A stretch of 15,544 nt of DNA from contig VBJK01000165.1 in NCBI GenBank assembly GCA_005879655.1, forward strand, positions 21,665 to 37,208, given 5' to 3'. Numbering within the stretch: position 1 is the first letter of the stretch; each line of letters starts with the position of its first letter. Source of the stretch: Chloroflexota bacterium (GTDB lineage Bacteria; Chloroflexota; Ktedonobacteria; Ktedonobacterales; Ktedonobacteraceae). Both the position numbers and the translations under genes were made by a program. Of the stretch, positions 1 through 6,901 are shown piece by piece. Below the pieces are notes generated by a model, which ran no database searches, was not told where the DNA came from, and saw nothing but the letters and a program-made list of their open reading frames with translations.

Positions 1-51
1 TAAACCAATCAAGGCGACAATGAGAATATCGAGTAGGTGGAAGCCACCCAT
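1..51 (-). CDS. N-terminus of a membrane protein (partial), possibly TatA-like
   Basis: Only the first 17 codons lie in the window. Read from position 51 leftward, an ATG opens the peptide MGGFHLLDILIVALIGL, a short polar start followed by a hydrophobic helix. An ideal Shine-Dalgarno site (AAGGAG, plus-strand complement at 58-63) sits 6 bases upstream, so the start is well supported. A helix beginning at about residue 5 with no cytoplasmic leader is typical of TatA/TatE twin-arginine translocase subunits, where an FGP hinge would follow, but that part is outside the window. The coding call is fairly safe; the TatA identity is a guess from 17 residues, and any small single-span membrane protein could begin this way. 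Confidence 0.6.
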   Translation of the reverse strand, partial: MGGFHLLDILIVALIGL

Positions 52-210
52 AGTATGCTCCTTAAAGGAAGAGATAATATACTGTACTCCGCTGTGCGAC
101 AGTCTCGTTCCATCTGTATTATTTTATCATAGAAATGCTACTAGAATAACGCTGAAATATCATGCCAAATTATCCCAAAACCACGAGCAGGTAACGTTTA
201 TATGTACAGA

Positions 211-413
211 GAGTAATACAGAAAACTGATAGGAAGCAGGATAGCTCGATGTCTATGTGGCAGATAGAGCATATGCGATAGATGCCATTAAGTTCCAGCG
301 AGCTATCCTCTCCCTATAGTGAGCAGTATTCCGCACTCAGGACTATCCCCCACACCCCTTATCTGGGTACGCCGATCATTGCTTCCCCCCAGAACAATGA
401 TCGGTCTCTTTTA
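211..413 (+). ncRNA. Putative structured RNA with terminal hairpin
   Basis: No convincing protein is encoded at 52-529. The plus strand at 211-338 can fold into an extended interrupted rod. GAGTAATAC (211-219) pairs with GTATT (326-330) and ACTC (335-338), leaving a 4-base bulge. ATAGG (229-233) pairs with CCTAT (313-317). AGGATAGCTCG (238-248) pairs perfectly with CGAGCTATCCT (299-309). TGGCA (258-262) pairs with TGCCA (283-287) near the tip. About 35 bases downstream comes a perfect 10-bp hairpin with a T-rich tail. The rod with internal loops and a terminator is the style of a bacterial small RNA; overall size is near that of 6S RNA, but no 6S, SRP, T-box or riboswitch consensus was recognised. 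No strong promoter was found upstream (a TTATAT hexamer at 198-203 is the best -10). Confidence 0.4.
372..413 (+). terminator. Rho-independent terminator-like hairpin
   Basis: CCGATCATTG (372-381) and CAATGATCGG (395-404) form a perfect 10-bp stem with a 13-base loop, followed by TCTCTTTTA. No protein gene on the plus strand precedes it in the window, so it most likely ends the putative RNA at 211-413, or a transcript whose start was not found. Confidence 0.6.
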
Positions 414-529
414 TTACACAACTACCAATTTGGGCTACTTTTCTGTTCATTCAAACAGAGATAACCATAGACTGATGATATGATACCAACAACATTGTAT
501 CATCGTACCAGAAAAGAGCACTGACAGAG

Positions 530-1207
530 ATGCAACAGACTATCATGCGACCAGAACCAGGTCTCCAACCAAATAATAGCAATCCACGTTACCAAAATAT
601 CATCATTACTGCCATTAGCCTATGTGCTCTTTCTGGACTTTTAATAGGCTTTGCAGTAGGAGCACTTACACGCACCAAACAGGCGACACAGCCAGGCCAG
701 GCTCCCATAGCAGCAATACAAGGGCACACACCTACCGTAGTACTTACCCAGGTCGTCAATAACATAAAATTGGGTTGTCCCATTATCGATAATTACTCCA
801 ATACCGCTATTCCCAACGGAACCATATCTAATACCATGCAGATTCATGCTGTAGATGCCACAGGGAAATGTGCCATCTCTGGTAATCCTGTACAGAGACC
901 AGATATTACCTGCAAACTCTGGCTCTCGAAAATTCACGTGGACCAGAAGATTGTGGTTCCTGATGCGATGTGGAGAAATACCAGTGCCATTGCACAACCA
1001 TTCTCTGATGAAATTCAGAATGGTTTGGTCTTCGATGACACAACGCCACAAACACAAATGTGTAACAGTAGAGGGCAAGCCACGTGGAAGTTTGGTATCT
1101 CCCCCGCCGTTAATCACGGAACGTATTTGCTCGCCATCCTGACGGATTGGGGTGGCACAAGTGCCAACTGGAGCTGGGCACCGCTTAAGGTGATGAAGGG
1201 AGACTGA
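530..1207 (+). CDS. Membrane-anchored hypothetical protein
   Basis: This 225-residue protein has a short polar N-terminus, one hydrophobic segment at about residues 23-46 (the IIITAISLCALSGLLIGFAV region), a Gln/Pro/Thr-rich linker, and a C-terminal domain of about 150 residues that should lie outside the membrane. That domain has four cysteines, spaced suitably for two disulfides, and several N-x-S/T and Trp-rich stretches (for example WSWAPL near the end). The family was not recognised. An in-frame ATG at 545 is an alternative start; neither candidate has a strong Shine-Dalgarno site. A 7-bp inverted repeat (480-486 with 497-503) lies just upstream and could be a regulatory site. The gene stands alone, 145 bases ahead of the next start. 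Confidence 0.7.
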   Translation: MQQTIMRPEPGLQPNNSNPRYQNIIITAISLCALSGLLIGFAVGALTRTKQATQPGQAPIAAIQGHTPTVVLTQVVNNIKLGCPIIDNYSNTAIPNGTISNTMQIHAVDATGKCAISGNPVQRPDITCKLWLSKIHVDQKIVVPDAMWRNTSAIAQPFSDEIQNGLVFDDTTPQTQMCNSRGQATWKFGISPAVNHGTYLLAILTDWGGTSANWSWAPLKVMKGD

Positions 1208-1228
1208 GCATCCCGATCCTCTCGCATA

Positions 1229-1257
1229 TGTCCAGCTTTCGAGAAAAGTGCTATAAT
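1229..1257 (+). promoter_or_regulatory. Extended -10 promoter
   Basis: A perfect extended -10 (TGCTATAAT, 1249-1257) lies 17 bases after a weak -35 (TGTCCA, 1229-1234; 3 of 6 match TTGACA). Transcription would start near 1264 and give a leader of about 90 bases to the ATG at 1353. This supports the downstream ATG rather than the in-frame one at 1290 for the following gene. Confidence 0.6.
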
Positions 1258-1352
1258 GAACTCGCCTTTCAACCTCGCACACATAATCAATGATAAAATG
1301 CACAGCACATACGCACACAGTCTGTGCCGCAATAAGGAGAGACGTTAAAATT

Positions 1353-2141
1353 ATGGCAAAATTGCAGGACATGTTTACCAGAGCACGGCGAGCACAAAGC
1401 GTTGGTGGTATAGGTTTCTTAGGCAAGGGCAAATCCGAATCCAAAGCCCATTTTGCAGCCATCGTGGTGAAGTTTCCTAGAGTGACCGCCGGGAGCGCAG
1501 AGGCAGCCCTCAAAGCTGGCGCGGATGGCTTACTCTTTACCTGGGATGGCAAAGACGCTAACAAGCTAGTAGGCCTCAAACAAGAGATCACATCAGTCCG
1601 CGCCACGAATGAGGATGTTGTCTGCGGGCTCCATATCACTGGCGGTTGGCATACACTCGATAGCGATGGCCTCACACACATAAAAGATCACGGAATGCAG
1701 TACATTATATTGCCGCTTGATGCACCAGCCCGCCTTCTCGCTCTGGATGCAAAAGAGGTCGAAAAGGTGATTACCGTGCCGATGCGTTCCGGTGATATGT
1801 ATCCCCTCTTCATTCGCAATCTCGCTACGCTTGATGGTATTGCGGCAGCCCTGCTAGATTTCAATCTAACTGATGCGCTCGCTACCTTGACGATTGAGGA
1901 GCTGCTTCATTACCATACCGTACGCGAAGCGGTACGCTACCCGGCATTTATCAACGTGCGGTCAGGTCTGCGTGAAGTCGATGCTCACACCCTCAAAACG
2001 TTAGGCGTCCAGGCCGTTATTCTCACCGCCAGTGACTCAGAGGAGGCAACACGACAACAGATCAAAGAGTTACGCGAATGCTTGCAAAAAGTTCATGAGG
2101 AAGACAAAGAGTTACCTCATCCGTCAATACGCAAGGCGTAA
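1353..2141 (+). CDS. TIM-barrel-like hypothetical protein
   Basis: The predicted protein has 262 residues. The start at 1353 has AAGGAG 13 bases upstream (1334-1339); an in-frame ATG at 1290 lacks any ribosome site and would add 21 unlikely residues. The sequence alternates strands and helices in the manner of a (beta/alpha)8 barrel: IVVKFPRV, GADGLLFTWD, VVCGLHITGG, MQYIILPLDA, AFINVRSGLREVD, VQAVILTASD. The repeated 'AALKAGADG' style of turn is typical of phosphate-binding or FMN-binding barrels such as nitronate monooxygenase or pyridoxal-phosphate-synthase-like folds. No catalytic signature allows a firm assignment, so function is unknown. It has its own promoter and ends at a repeat-rich convergent intergenic region. 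Confidence 0.8.
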   Translation: MAKLQDMFTRARRAQSVGGIGFLGKGKSESKAHFAAIVVKFPRVTAGSAEAALKAGADGLLFTWDGKDANKLVGLKQEITSVRATNEDVVCGLHITGGWHTLDSDGLTHIKDHGMQYIILPLDAPARLLALDAKEVEKVITVPMRSGDMYPLFIRNLATLDGIAAALLDFNLTDALATLTIEELLHYHTVREAVRYPAFINVRSGLREVDAHTLKTLGVQAVILTASDSEEATRQQIKELRECLQKVHEEDKELPHPSIRKA

Positions 2142-2186
2142 AGTTGTAGCTGGTCGTAGCTCAACAGAGCCACTGCGCGACCGCCA

Positions 2187-2277
2187 GGGCAACCACAAGG
2201 GATTGCCCCTACAATGGAGCGAATGCGCTTTGCGGGCTGGTCCCGTCCATTGTAGGGGTAATCCCTTGTGGTTGCCC
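2187..2277. repeat. Long near-perfect inverted repeat
   Basis: Two 32-base arms (2187-2218 and 2246-2277) are reverse complements with a single mismatch, separated by 27 bases. The arms contain the sequence pattern GGGCAACCACAAGGGATTGCCCCTACAATGGA. A further copy of the inner piece ATTGCCCCTAC lies at 2371-2381. The element sits between convergent genes ending at 2141 and 2379, so its RNA could end transcription from both sides. It resembles a dispersed palindromic repeat or a small non-autonomous element; no transposase or target-site duplication was identified. Confidence 0.75.
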
Positions 2278-2330
2278 CTAGGCATGCGCGCTAAGCGGGG
2301 GTCCAGGGGGCTTCGTCCCGCCTTTCGGGG

Positions 2331-2347
2331 TTTGGGGTGTCCCCAAA
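2331..2347. repeat. Short GC-rich palindrome in repeat patch
   Basis: TTTGGGG (2331-2337), a TGT loop, then CCCCAAA (2341-2347) form a perfect 7-bp hairpin. It is preceded by a G-rich stretch (2296-2330). This kind of G-rich sequence ending in a TTTGGGG..CCCCAAA hairpin looks like an intergenic dispersed repeat, and with the larger inverted repeat it fills the whole gap between the two convergent genes. Confidence 0.5.
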
Positions 2348-2378
2348 TACTTCCTTGCTTATTTGAGCGATATTGCCC

Positions 2379-3368
2379 CTACGAGATAAAACCTGGACTA
2401 TTCTGCACAGGCGCTTCTGAGATAGCTACACGGGGACTCGGTTGCCAGAACAGCTGGCGACGAGGAATGCGCCGTAACAGCCCACGCGTAGTCTGCCATA
2501 CGTGCTCAGGATCGACATTATTGCGCCAATAGTAATAACATGCTATCTCATCAGGATCAGCATTCAGCATTTTAGTAAACGCCGTTTCCAACAAAAGTTC
2601 ATGCTCTTCATCAAGATTAAAGTTCTGCATCCAGAGCTGACTGCGCTTATGAGAGGTCTTTGCAGCCGCAACAAGCGTATGTCCCCACTCCTCAACGCGT
2701 GCTATATCTTCATGTAATAATTGCCAGAACAGGTGGCAGCCAAGGCTGTCAAGAGCAGGGTGAGCAGCCAGCTCCTCGGCCAGATCCAGATCCTGCGGCA
2801 ACAAGACGACCGCCGTCGTGGCAAGAGCATTCACACGCTTGACGCTGGCGAAGAGTTCGCCGAGAAACTCCAGCAATGAGCGACGACGAAAATGGTCAAG
2901 ATCCGTAATATCGGGGCAGAGAGCACGACAAACTGAACAAAAACAAGTAATATCAGGGTTGCGTGGCTCGTCTATGAGGATGCCATGAAGGGGGTAATTG
3001 CTAATAAAGTACTCAACCTCTTTGTACAGCCAGGAACGAAACGCTTCGTGATTATAACACGAGATGCCATGATAGCGCCCATGTCGGTCCTTCACCCGCG
3101 AATCGGGGTGGCGAAATGTATACCAGCTTGGCATAAACGAGGGACCAGCGAACAAGTTGCCATAACGTCCCAGGCTAAAAATTACCTTTAAACCTACCTC
3201 CTGAGCCATGCGCAAGGCACGGTCCAAGTCCCGCGACCAGCGCTGTTCTTCTTGCTCGTGTATGGCATAGATGATACTGCTTGCACCTAGTGCGCGAATC
3301 TGTTCAAAATCACGCCGCACAGCATCAGGATGAAACAGGGGATGAAAGTACGCAACGGTTATATCCAT
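2379..3368 (-). CDS. Glycoside-hydrolase-like TIM-barrel hypothetical protein
   Basis: From ATG 3368 the protein has 329 residues; AGGA lies just upstream. An in-frame GTG at 3410 would add 14 residues with no structural role. The N-terminus MDITVAYFHPLF looks like the first barrel strand. A second strand (SIIYAI, about 31-36) and a third (KVIFSLGRYG, 61-70) follow, then a strand ending in Asp133-Glu134-Pro135, the position where glycosidase-clan barrels carry an acidic catalytic or binding residue. Immediately after it are four cysteines (142, 144, 147, 151) that could bind a metal. Tryptophan-rich segments near the C-terminus (WMQNFN, YYYWRNN) also fit a sugar-binding barrel. No signal peptide is seen, so it should be cytoplasmic. 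Substrate and exact family are unknown. Confidence 0.75.
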   Translation of the reverse strand: MDITVAYFHPLFHPDAVRRDFEQIRALGASSIIYAIHEQEEQRWSRDLDRALRMAQEVGLKVIFSLGRYGNLFAGPSFMPSWYTFRHPDSRVKDRHGRYHGISCYNHEAFRSWLYKEVEYFISNYPLHGILIDEPRNPDITCFCSVCRALCPDITDLDHFRRRSLLEFLGELFASVKRVNALATTAVVLLPQDLDLAEELAAHPALDSLGCHLFWQLLHEDIARVEEWGHTLVAAAKTSHKRSQLWMQNFNLDEEHELLLETAFTKMLNADPDEIACYYYWRNNVDPEHVWQTTRGLLRRIPRRQLFWQPSPRVAISEAPVQNSPGFIS

Positions 3369-3434
3369 TATTCCTACCCATGACTCTAACTGCTCATCAT
3401 TTCCTCGCACAGCGAGCTGTAAGCAATTACCGGT

Positions 3435-3440
3435 ATTATA
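3435..3440 (-). promoter_or_regulatory. Possible -10 element for the barrel protein
   Basis: On the minus strand TATAAT occurs about 70 bases upstream of the ATG at 3368, in an AT-rich region shared with the divergently transcribed ispE. No good -35 was found at 17-18 bases, so this is only a candidate. Confidence 0.3.
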
Positions 3441-3646
3441 TACTTTAACAGCTATATGTGGATTTACAATTAAAAAATTTATGAATACACATGCTCTAGT
3501 ATATCATATCCAAATTCAACTCATCTAAAAAAGAGGATTTCCAGGCTATCTGAAAAAAGTAAAAGGTGGGTTATAGGCAAAAAGGGCAAGCTATCCCATA
3601 CTTTTGTCGTAGAAAGCGTGCTGAGCTTGACAAGTCCGGTATTTCT

Positions 3647-4591
3647 ATGCACAATGCACCCATGAGTCACGCACAAAACGCCGCACCACAACTCAATGAG
3701 GCCGCGAGTTCATACTTTGTTCGGTCATATGCAAAGATTAACCTGACACTGGACGTGCTAGGAAAACGTGCTGATGGGTATCATGAGCTGGTCACGGTTA
3801 TGCAAACCGTTGACCTTTATGATACACTCTGTCTAACCATCACAGAGGAAGATGGTGTGCGGGTGATCTGCTCACGGCCAGAACTCAGTAATGAAGAGAA
3901 CTTGGTTGTGCGTGCGGCGCAAGCCATGCGTCGATCTTTCTCGCTTACACAGGGGCTGATCATTGAATTATACAAACGCATCCCTGTGGCTGCTGGGCTT
4001 GGTGGAGGAAGTAGCAATGCTGCTGCTGTCCTGCTTGCGCTACAGCAGTGGTGGCGATTACCATTATCCCTACCGGACATGCTTGCCATGGCGGCTTCAC
4101 TTGGTTCAGATGTGCCATTTTTCCTAAGAGGGGGTCTGGCTGTATGTGAGGGGCGAGGAGAACGCATTACGCCGCTTGCTCCACACTGGCCTACGAGTAT
4201 GCGCTGGCTCCTCCTCCTTAAGCCAGCGCTTGGTGTCTCAACTGCGACTGTTTTCCATTCGTTACCTGCCAGTGATTACACCGATGGGACTTGTAGCCAA
4301 GCTGTCTGTACTGCATTAGCAGCAAAGGGTGAACTGCATTTGGAGCATCTCCATAATAGTCTAGCGCGTGGTGTGCTGGAACTGTATCCAGAGGTTGCTG
4401 AGGCAAGGGAGGCCCTCTTACGGGCTGGTGCTCCTTGTGTACGACTTTCAGGCAGTGGGCCAACACTTTTTGCACCGTTTTCTCTGCTTGATACTGCTAC
4501 GCGTGTGCAGCAACAATTGCATGCTCAGGGATATGAGGTTTATCTAACGTGCACTATCCATCCCAATGGTGTGGATGTAACTTTTTTTTAA
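3647..4591 (+). CDS. ispE: 4-diphosphocytidyl-2-C-methyl-D-erythritol kinase
   Basis: IspE phosphorylates CDP-methylerythritol with ATP in the MEP pathway to isoprenoids. From ATG 3647 the protein has 314 residues, close to the family norm of about 280-310. Visible signatures of the GHMP kinase fold are the N-terminal strand with YAKINLTLDV (Lys30), the substrate-binding DGYHEL segment, the ATP loop PVAAGLGGGSSNAA (about 112-126), the SDVPFF segment with Asp155, and the C-terminal glycine loop RLSGSGPTLFA (about 266-276). Start choice is uncertain: ATG 3662 and GTG 3566 are in frame and none has a strong Shine-Dalgarno site. The zinc-ribbon gene begins 24 bases downstream and is probably co-transcribed. 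This is the surest metabolic assignment in the window. Confidence 0.95.
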   Translation: MHNAPMSHAQNAAPQLNEAASSYFVRSYAKINLTLDVLGKRADGYHELVTVMQTVDLYDTLCLTITEEDGVRVICSRPELSNEENLVVRAAQAMRRSFSLTQGLIIELYKRIPVAAGLGGGSSNAAAVLLALQQWWRLPLSLPDMLAMAASLGSDVPFFLRGGLAVCEGRGERITPLAPHWPTSMRWLLLLKPALGVSTATVFHSLPASDYTDGTCSQAVCTALAAKGELHLEHLHNSLARGVLELYPEVAEAREALLRAGAPCVRLSGSGPTLFAPFSLLDTATRVQQQLHAQGYEVYLTCTIHPNGVDVTFF

Positions 4592-4600
4592 CATGGATGT

Positions 4601-4607
4601 AGGAGGT
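4601..4607 (+). promoter_or_regulatory. Strong ribosome binding site deciding a TTG start
   Basis: A perfect AGGAGGT lies 8 bases upstream of TTG 4616. It shows that translation begins at this rare start codon. Confidence 0.85.
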
Positions 4608-4615
4608 AATTAACC

Positions 4616-4771
4616 TTGGCAGATCTCTACTATTGTGTGAAGTGTAAACAAAAGACAGAGATAAAAAATGCGCAACGCGTCACTATGAAAAATGGCAAGC
4701 CTGCGCTCAAAGGCCAGTGTGCCGTTTGTGGTACGACCGTGAATGCTATTCTCGGTTCAGAGAAGAAGTAA
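4616..4771 (+). CDS. Small zinc-ribbon protein, DUF5679-like
   Basis: A 51-residue protein starting with TTG behind an ideal Shine-Dalgarno site. The sequence carries CVKC (residues 7-10) and CAVC (35-38), two CxxC pairs separated by 24 residues, with a basic, Lys-rich middle containing a VTMKNGKPAL hairpin. This matches the known layout of DUF5679 proteins: YC-x-KC, then a K-N-G-rich turn, then C-x-x-CG. It is expected to be a cytoplasmic zinc-binding protein; the biochemical role of the family is not established. It lies 24 bases after ispE and before the promoter at 4784, so it is probably the last gene of an ispE unit. Confidence 0.85.
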   Translation: MADLYYCVKCKQKTEIKNAQRVTMKNGKPALKGQCAVCGTTVNAILGSEKK

Positions 4772-4783
4772 CAGTTCTCTCGT

Positions 4784-4813
4784 TTGCCACTGACATCTCT
4801 GCCGGTATATAAT
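4784..4813 (+). promoter_or_regulatory. Near-consensus sigma-70-type promoter
   Basis: TTGCCA (4784-4789, 5 of 6 to TTGACA) and TATAAT (4808-4813, 6 of 6) are spaced by 18 bases. Transcription would begin near 4820, giving a leader of about 145 bases to ATG 4965. A second TATAAT at 4898-4903 has only a weak -35 (TTGATT, 4872-4877, spacing 20). This is the best promoter in the window and probably drives the three genes to 8109. Confidence 0.75.
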
Positions 4814-4964
4814 CAGGGGGCGTGTGTGGAGTTTGTATCTGCTATGCACGCCTCCTCTCTTTCACTTCCTATTGATTCCCAAGAGTTGTCCCTTTCTTAT
4901 AATTAGTAGGGTCGTTTATCTGATAGGTAGTTTTCCAATATATGATGAAAAAAGGGATGCTGGC

Positions 4965-5732
4965 ATGAATATCTGGGACTCAGCGCAGCGTAGCTTTGAG
5001 AAAGCGTCGCAGGCTGCCGCACGTTTAGCCCGCATGCAGCGATTGCGCTCTACCATTGATAATCTCTCACGCTCGATGCTTACGCAAAATGAGAAAATAC
5101 TGAAAACTGTAATGGATTTGCATAGTGCTGGAAAATTGCGTCAAGAAGAGCTAATTCCTCTGTGCGAGGAATTAGTGTATCTGCAAAAGCAGGTTGAGCA
5201 GGTGCAGGCCGAGATCAAGCAACTCCAGTATCAGAGCCAGAGCAATGCAAGTCCAGGGCAAGCAGGGCCTGTTGGAATGGTACCCGTGCCAACAGGGGAT
5301 ACTGCTCCTTATACTACTCCCATTCAGCCACTACCTGGGGTTCCTTACTCATTAAGTAGCGCTGAGACGATCTATGTACCACCACCACCGCCACCACCTG
5401 GCTATCAGCCCTTGGAGAGCGCTCTGCCCGTCACTGCGCCGCCACCGCCACCGCCACTAACTCCGGTATCGCTGGCTGCCAGTTCGATGGAGACGCCGGT
5501 CACGAATCCTGTGACACCACCACCTCCAGCGCTACCGCAAACACTACAATGTCATACGTGTCAGGCACCGCTGACTCCACAGCAGACGTTCTGTGCTTGT
5601 TGCGGTACCCTTACTGCACTCCATACCGCAGCACATCTACCAACTCAGAGATCCAGTCAGTCTGGGCTTCGCTATCCACCAGATGCAGAGACGGTGCGCA
5701 TGGATAGCGACAAAGAACTTGGAGGACGATAA
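4965..5732 (+). CDS. Coiled-coil, polyproline and zinc-ribbon protein
   Basis: From ATG 4965 the protein has 255 residues; AGGGA lies 7 bases upstream, and longer in-frame reading to 4824 would overlap the promoter. Three regions are visible. Residues 1-92 are helical and charged with heptad character (the EELVYLQKQVEQVQAEIKQL stretch), a likely coiled coil. Residues about 93-195 are low complexity, rich in Pro, Ser and Thr, with three polyproline runs (about 139-145, 159-164, 185-188). Residues 196-213 form a zinc ribbon, CHTC then C-x-x-C (Cys196, 199, 210, 213). No signal peptide or membrane segment is seen, so it should be cytoplasmic. It is the first gene of an operon with two glycosyltransferases and could scaffold or recruit them; that link is inference. 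Polyproline runs usually require EF-P for translation. Confidence 0.8.
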   Translation: MNIWDSAQRSFEKASQAAARLARMQRLRSTIDNLSRSMLTQNEKILKTVMDLHSAGKLRQEELIPLCEELVYLQKQVEQVQAEIKQLQYQSQSNASPGQAGPVGMVPVPTGDTAPYTTPIQPLPGVPYSLSSAETIYVPPPPPPPGYQPLESALPVTAPPPPPPLTPVSLAASSMETPVTNPVTPPPPALPQTLQCHTCQAPLTPQQTFCACCGTLTALHTAAHLPTQRSSQSGLRYPPDAETVRMDSDKELGGR

Positions 5733-5770
5733 CTCTGCGTCAAGCAATCATTACTGTACTATGTCAGCTG

Positions 5771-6901
5771 TTGCGCGTGCCCTTCACCTTCCTGGATATG
5801 CTCCAAGGGCCTTTTGTGCGACGGGCCAGACGCTATCCACGTGCTATTGTCGTCATTAAACCGTGTTGCCTGGGCGATTTGATCATGACGACACCTTTGT
5901 TAGAGGTGCTTCGTCGTAGTTATCCTCAGGCCACTATTACATATGTTGCTGGTTCGTGGTCTAAGGTTATTGCCGAACATCAACCAATGGTAGATAGGGT
6001 CATTGATTGTGATACGGTTGGCATTCCCGGTCGCTATCGCTTCAGGGACTATCTAGCGTTGGCTATGCGCCTACGTCGTCATCGTTTTGAACTGGCTTTG
6101 GTGCTGGATCGCTCGCCCATGCTGACACTGTTGCCGTGGCTGGCAGGTATACCGCGTCGTGTTGGCCTTGATAGCCAGGGACGAGGCTTTTCGTTAACTG
6201 ACCGTGTTCCTGTCTCGTCATCGCTGACACATCTACAACACGAAGCCGATATGTACCTCGACCTCGCTCGTACGCTTAACTTGAGTATTGATCGCCCACG
6301 TATGCATTTTGCGCCTACGAGCGAAGAGCAAGCAGCGGTTGTTCGCTCGCAGTGTAGGCAGGTTGCGATCTTTCCCGGCGGTGGAAGTAATCCCGGCATG
6401 GAGTTGACGGCGAAACGCTGGCCACTGGAACGTTACCGCGAGTTGACACGTCGCCTCATTCACGATCTCAACGTCCAGGTGCTGCTGATCGGTGGTCCAG
6501 GTGACACCACACTTACGCAGGCTCTCATGGACGGCCTTGATGTGCCGCCTGACAGTGTTCTCGATCTGGCGGGAAAGCTACAATTTGGGCAATTAGCGGC
6601 CCAGTTACAAGCTTGTTCGTTATTTGTTGGCAATGATAGCAGTCCGATGCACTTGGCTGCTGCGGTAGGCATTCCTGTGCTTGCGATCTTCGGTCCAACT
6701 AGCCCACAGGAGTATGGCCCATATCCAACTGATGATCCCAAGCATGGCGCAATCTGGCGTCATCCCACGGCCACTCCTTGCTTTTTTCTGGGCAAGATGC
6801 GTAATTGCAGTGATTGTACCTGTATGCAGGCAGTCACAGTTGACGAGGTATGGAGTGCGGTGCAACGTCTGCTTGGGTGCAATAGTGAGGTTGTGCAGTG
6901 A
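5771..6901 (+). CDS. Glycosyltransferase family 9 (heptosyltransferase-like)
   Basis: GT9 enzymes transfer a sugar, classically ADP-heptose, to a growing surface glycan on the cytoplasmic face. Counting from TTG 5771 (376 residues), signatures are the N-terminal VVIKPCCLGDLIMTTP with the family Asp36, the mid-protein loop FPGGG (201-205) followed by Lys215 in AKRWP, and the donor-binding GNDSSPMHLAAA (287-298) with FGPTSP (307-312). Four cysteines cluster at 337-351. The start is doubtful: 5771 has no ribosome site, while GGAGG at 5721-5725 points to an in-frame CTG at 5735, which would give an N-terminus matching the neighbour's length. The gene is 38 bases after the zinc-ribbon gene and overlaps the next by 4 bases. 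Acceptor and donor are unknown; in a monoderm it would serve a wall or capsule glycan rather than lipopolysaccharide. Confidence 0.9.
   Translation: MRVPFTFLDMLQGPFVRRARRYPRAIVVIKPCCLGDLIMTTPLLEVLRRSYPQATITYVAGSWSKVIAEHQPMVDRVIDCDTVGIPGRYRFRDYLALAMRLRRHRFELALVLDRSPMLTLLPWLAGIPRRVGLDSQGRGFSLTDRVPVSSSLTHLQHEADMYLDLARTLNLSIDRPRMHFAPTSEEQAAVVRSQCRQVAIFPGGGSNPGMELTAKRWPLERYRELTRRLIHDLNVQVLLIGGPGDTTLTQALMDGLDVPPDSVLDLAGKLQFGQLAAQLQACSLFVGNDSSPMHLAAAVGIPVLAIFGPTSPQEYGPYPTDDPKHGAIWRHPTATPCFFLGKMRNCSDCTCMQAVTVDEVWSAVQRLLGCNSEVVQ

Noticed and set aside
20..464. Two plus-strand open frames (20-229 and 282-464) in the left gap.
   Set aside because: Neither has a ribosome site or protein-like composition; the first overlaps the minus-strand start at 51 and the second overlaps the hairpins of the putative RNA.
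498..529. Possible ribosome site before ATG 530 and the 7-bp repeat as a defined operator.
   Set aside because: The GAAAAGAG stretch is poorly placed and the repeat is short enough to be chance; mentioned only with the gene.
641..1681. A 346-codon open frame on the minus strand.
   Set aside because: It lies antisense to two better-supported plus-strand genes, has no ribosome site, and its protein is a low-complexity mixture with no coherent domain; it straddles the promoter at 1229-1257.
2032..2532. A plus-strand frame spanning the repeat patch.
   Set aside because: It overlaps the end of the barrel gene and the 3' end of the opposite gene and runs through the inverted repeats; its composition reflects repeat DNA.
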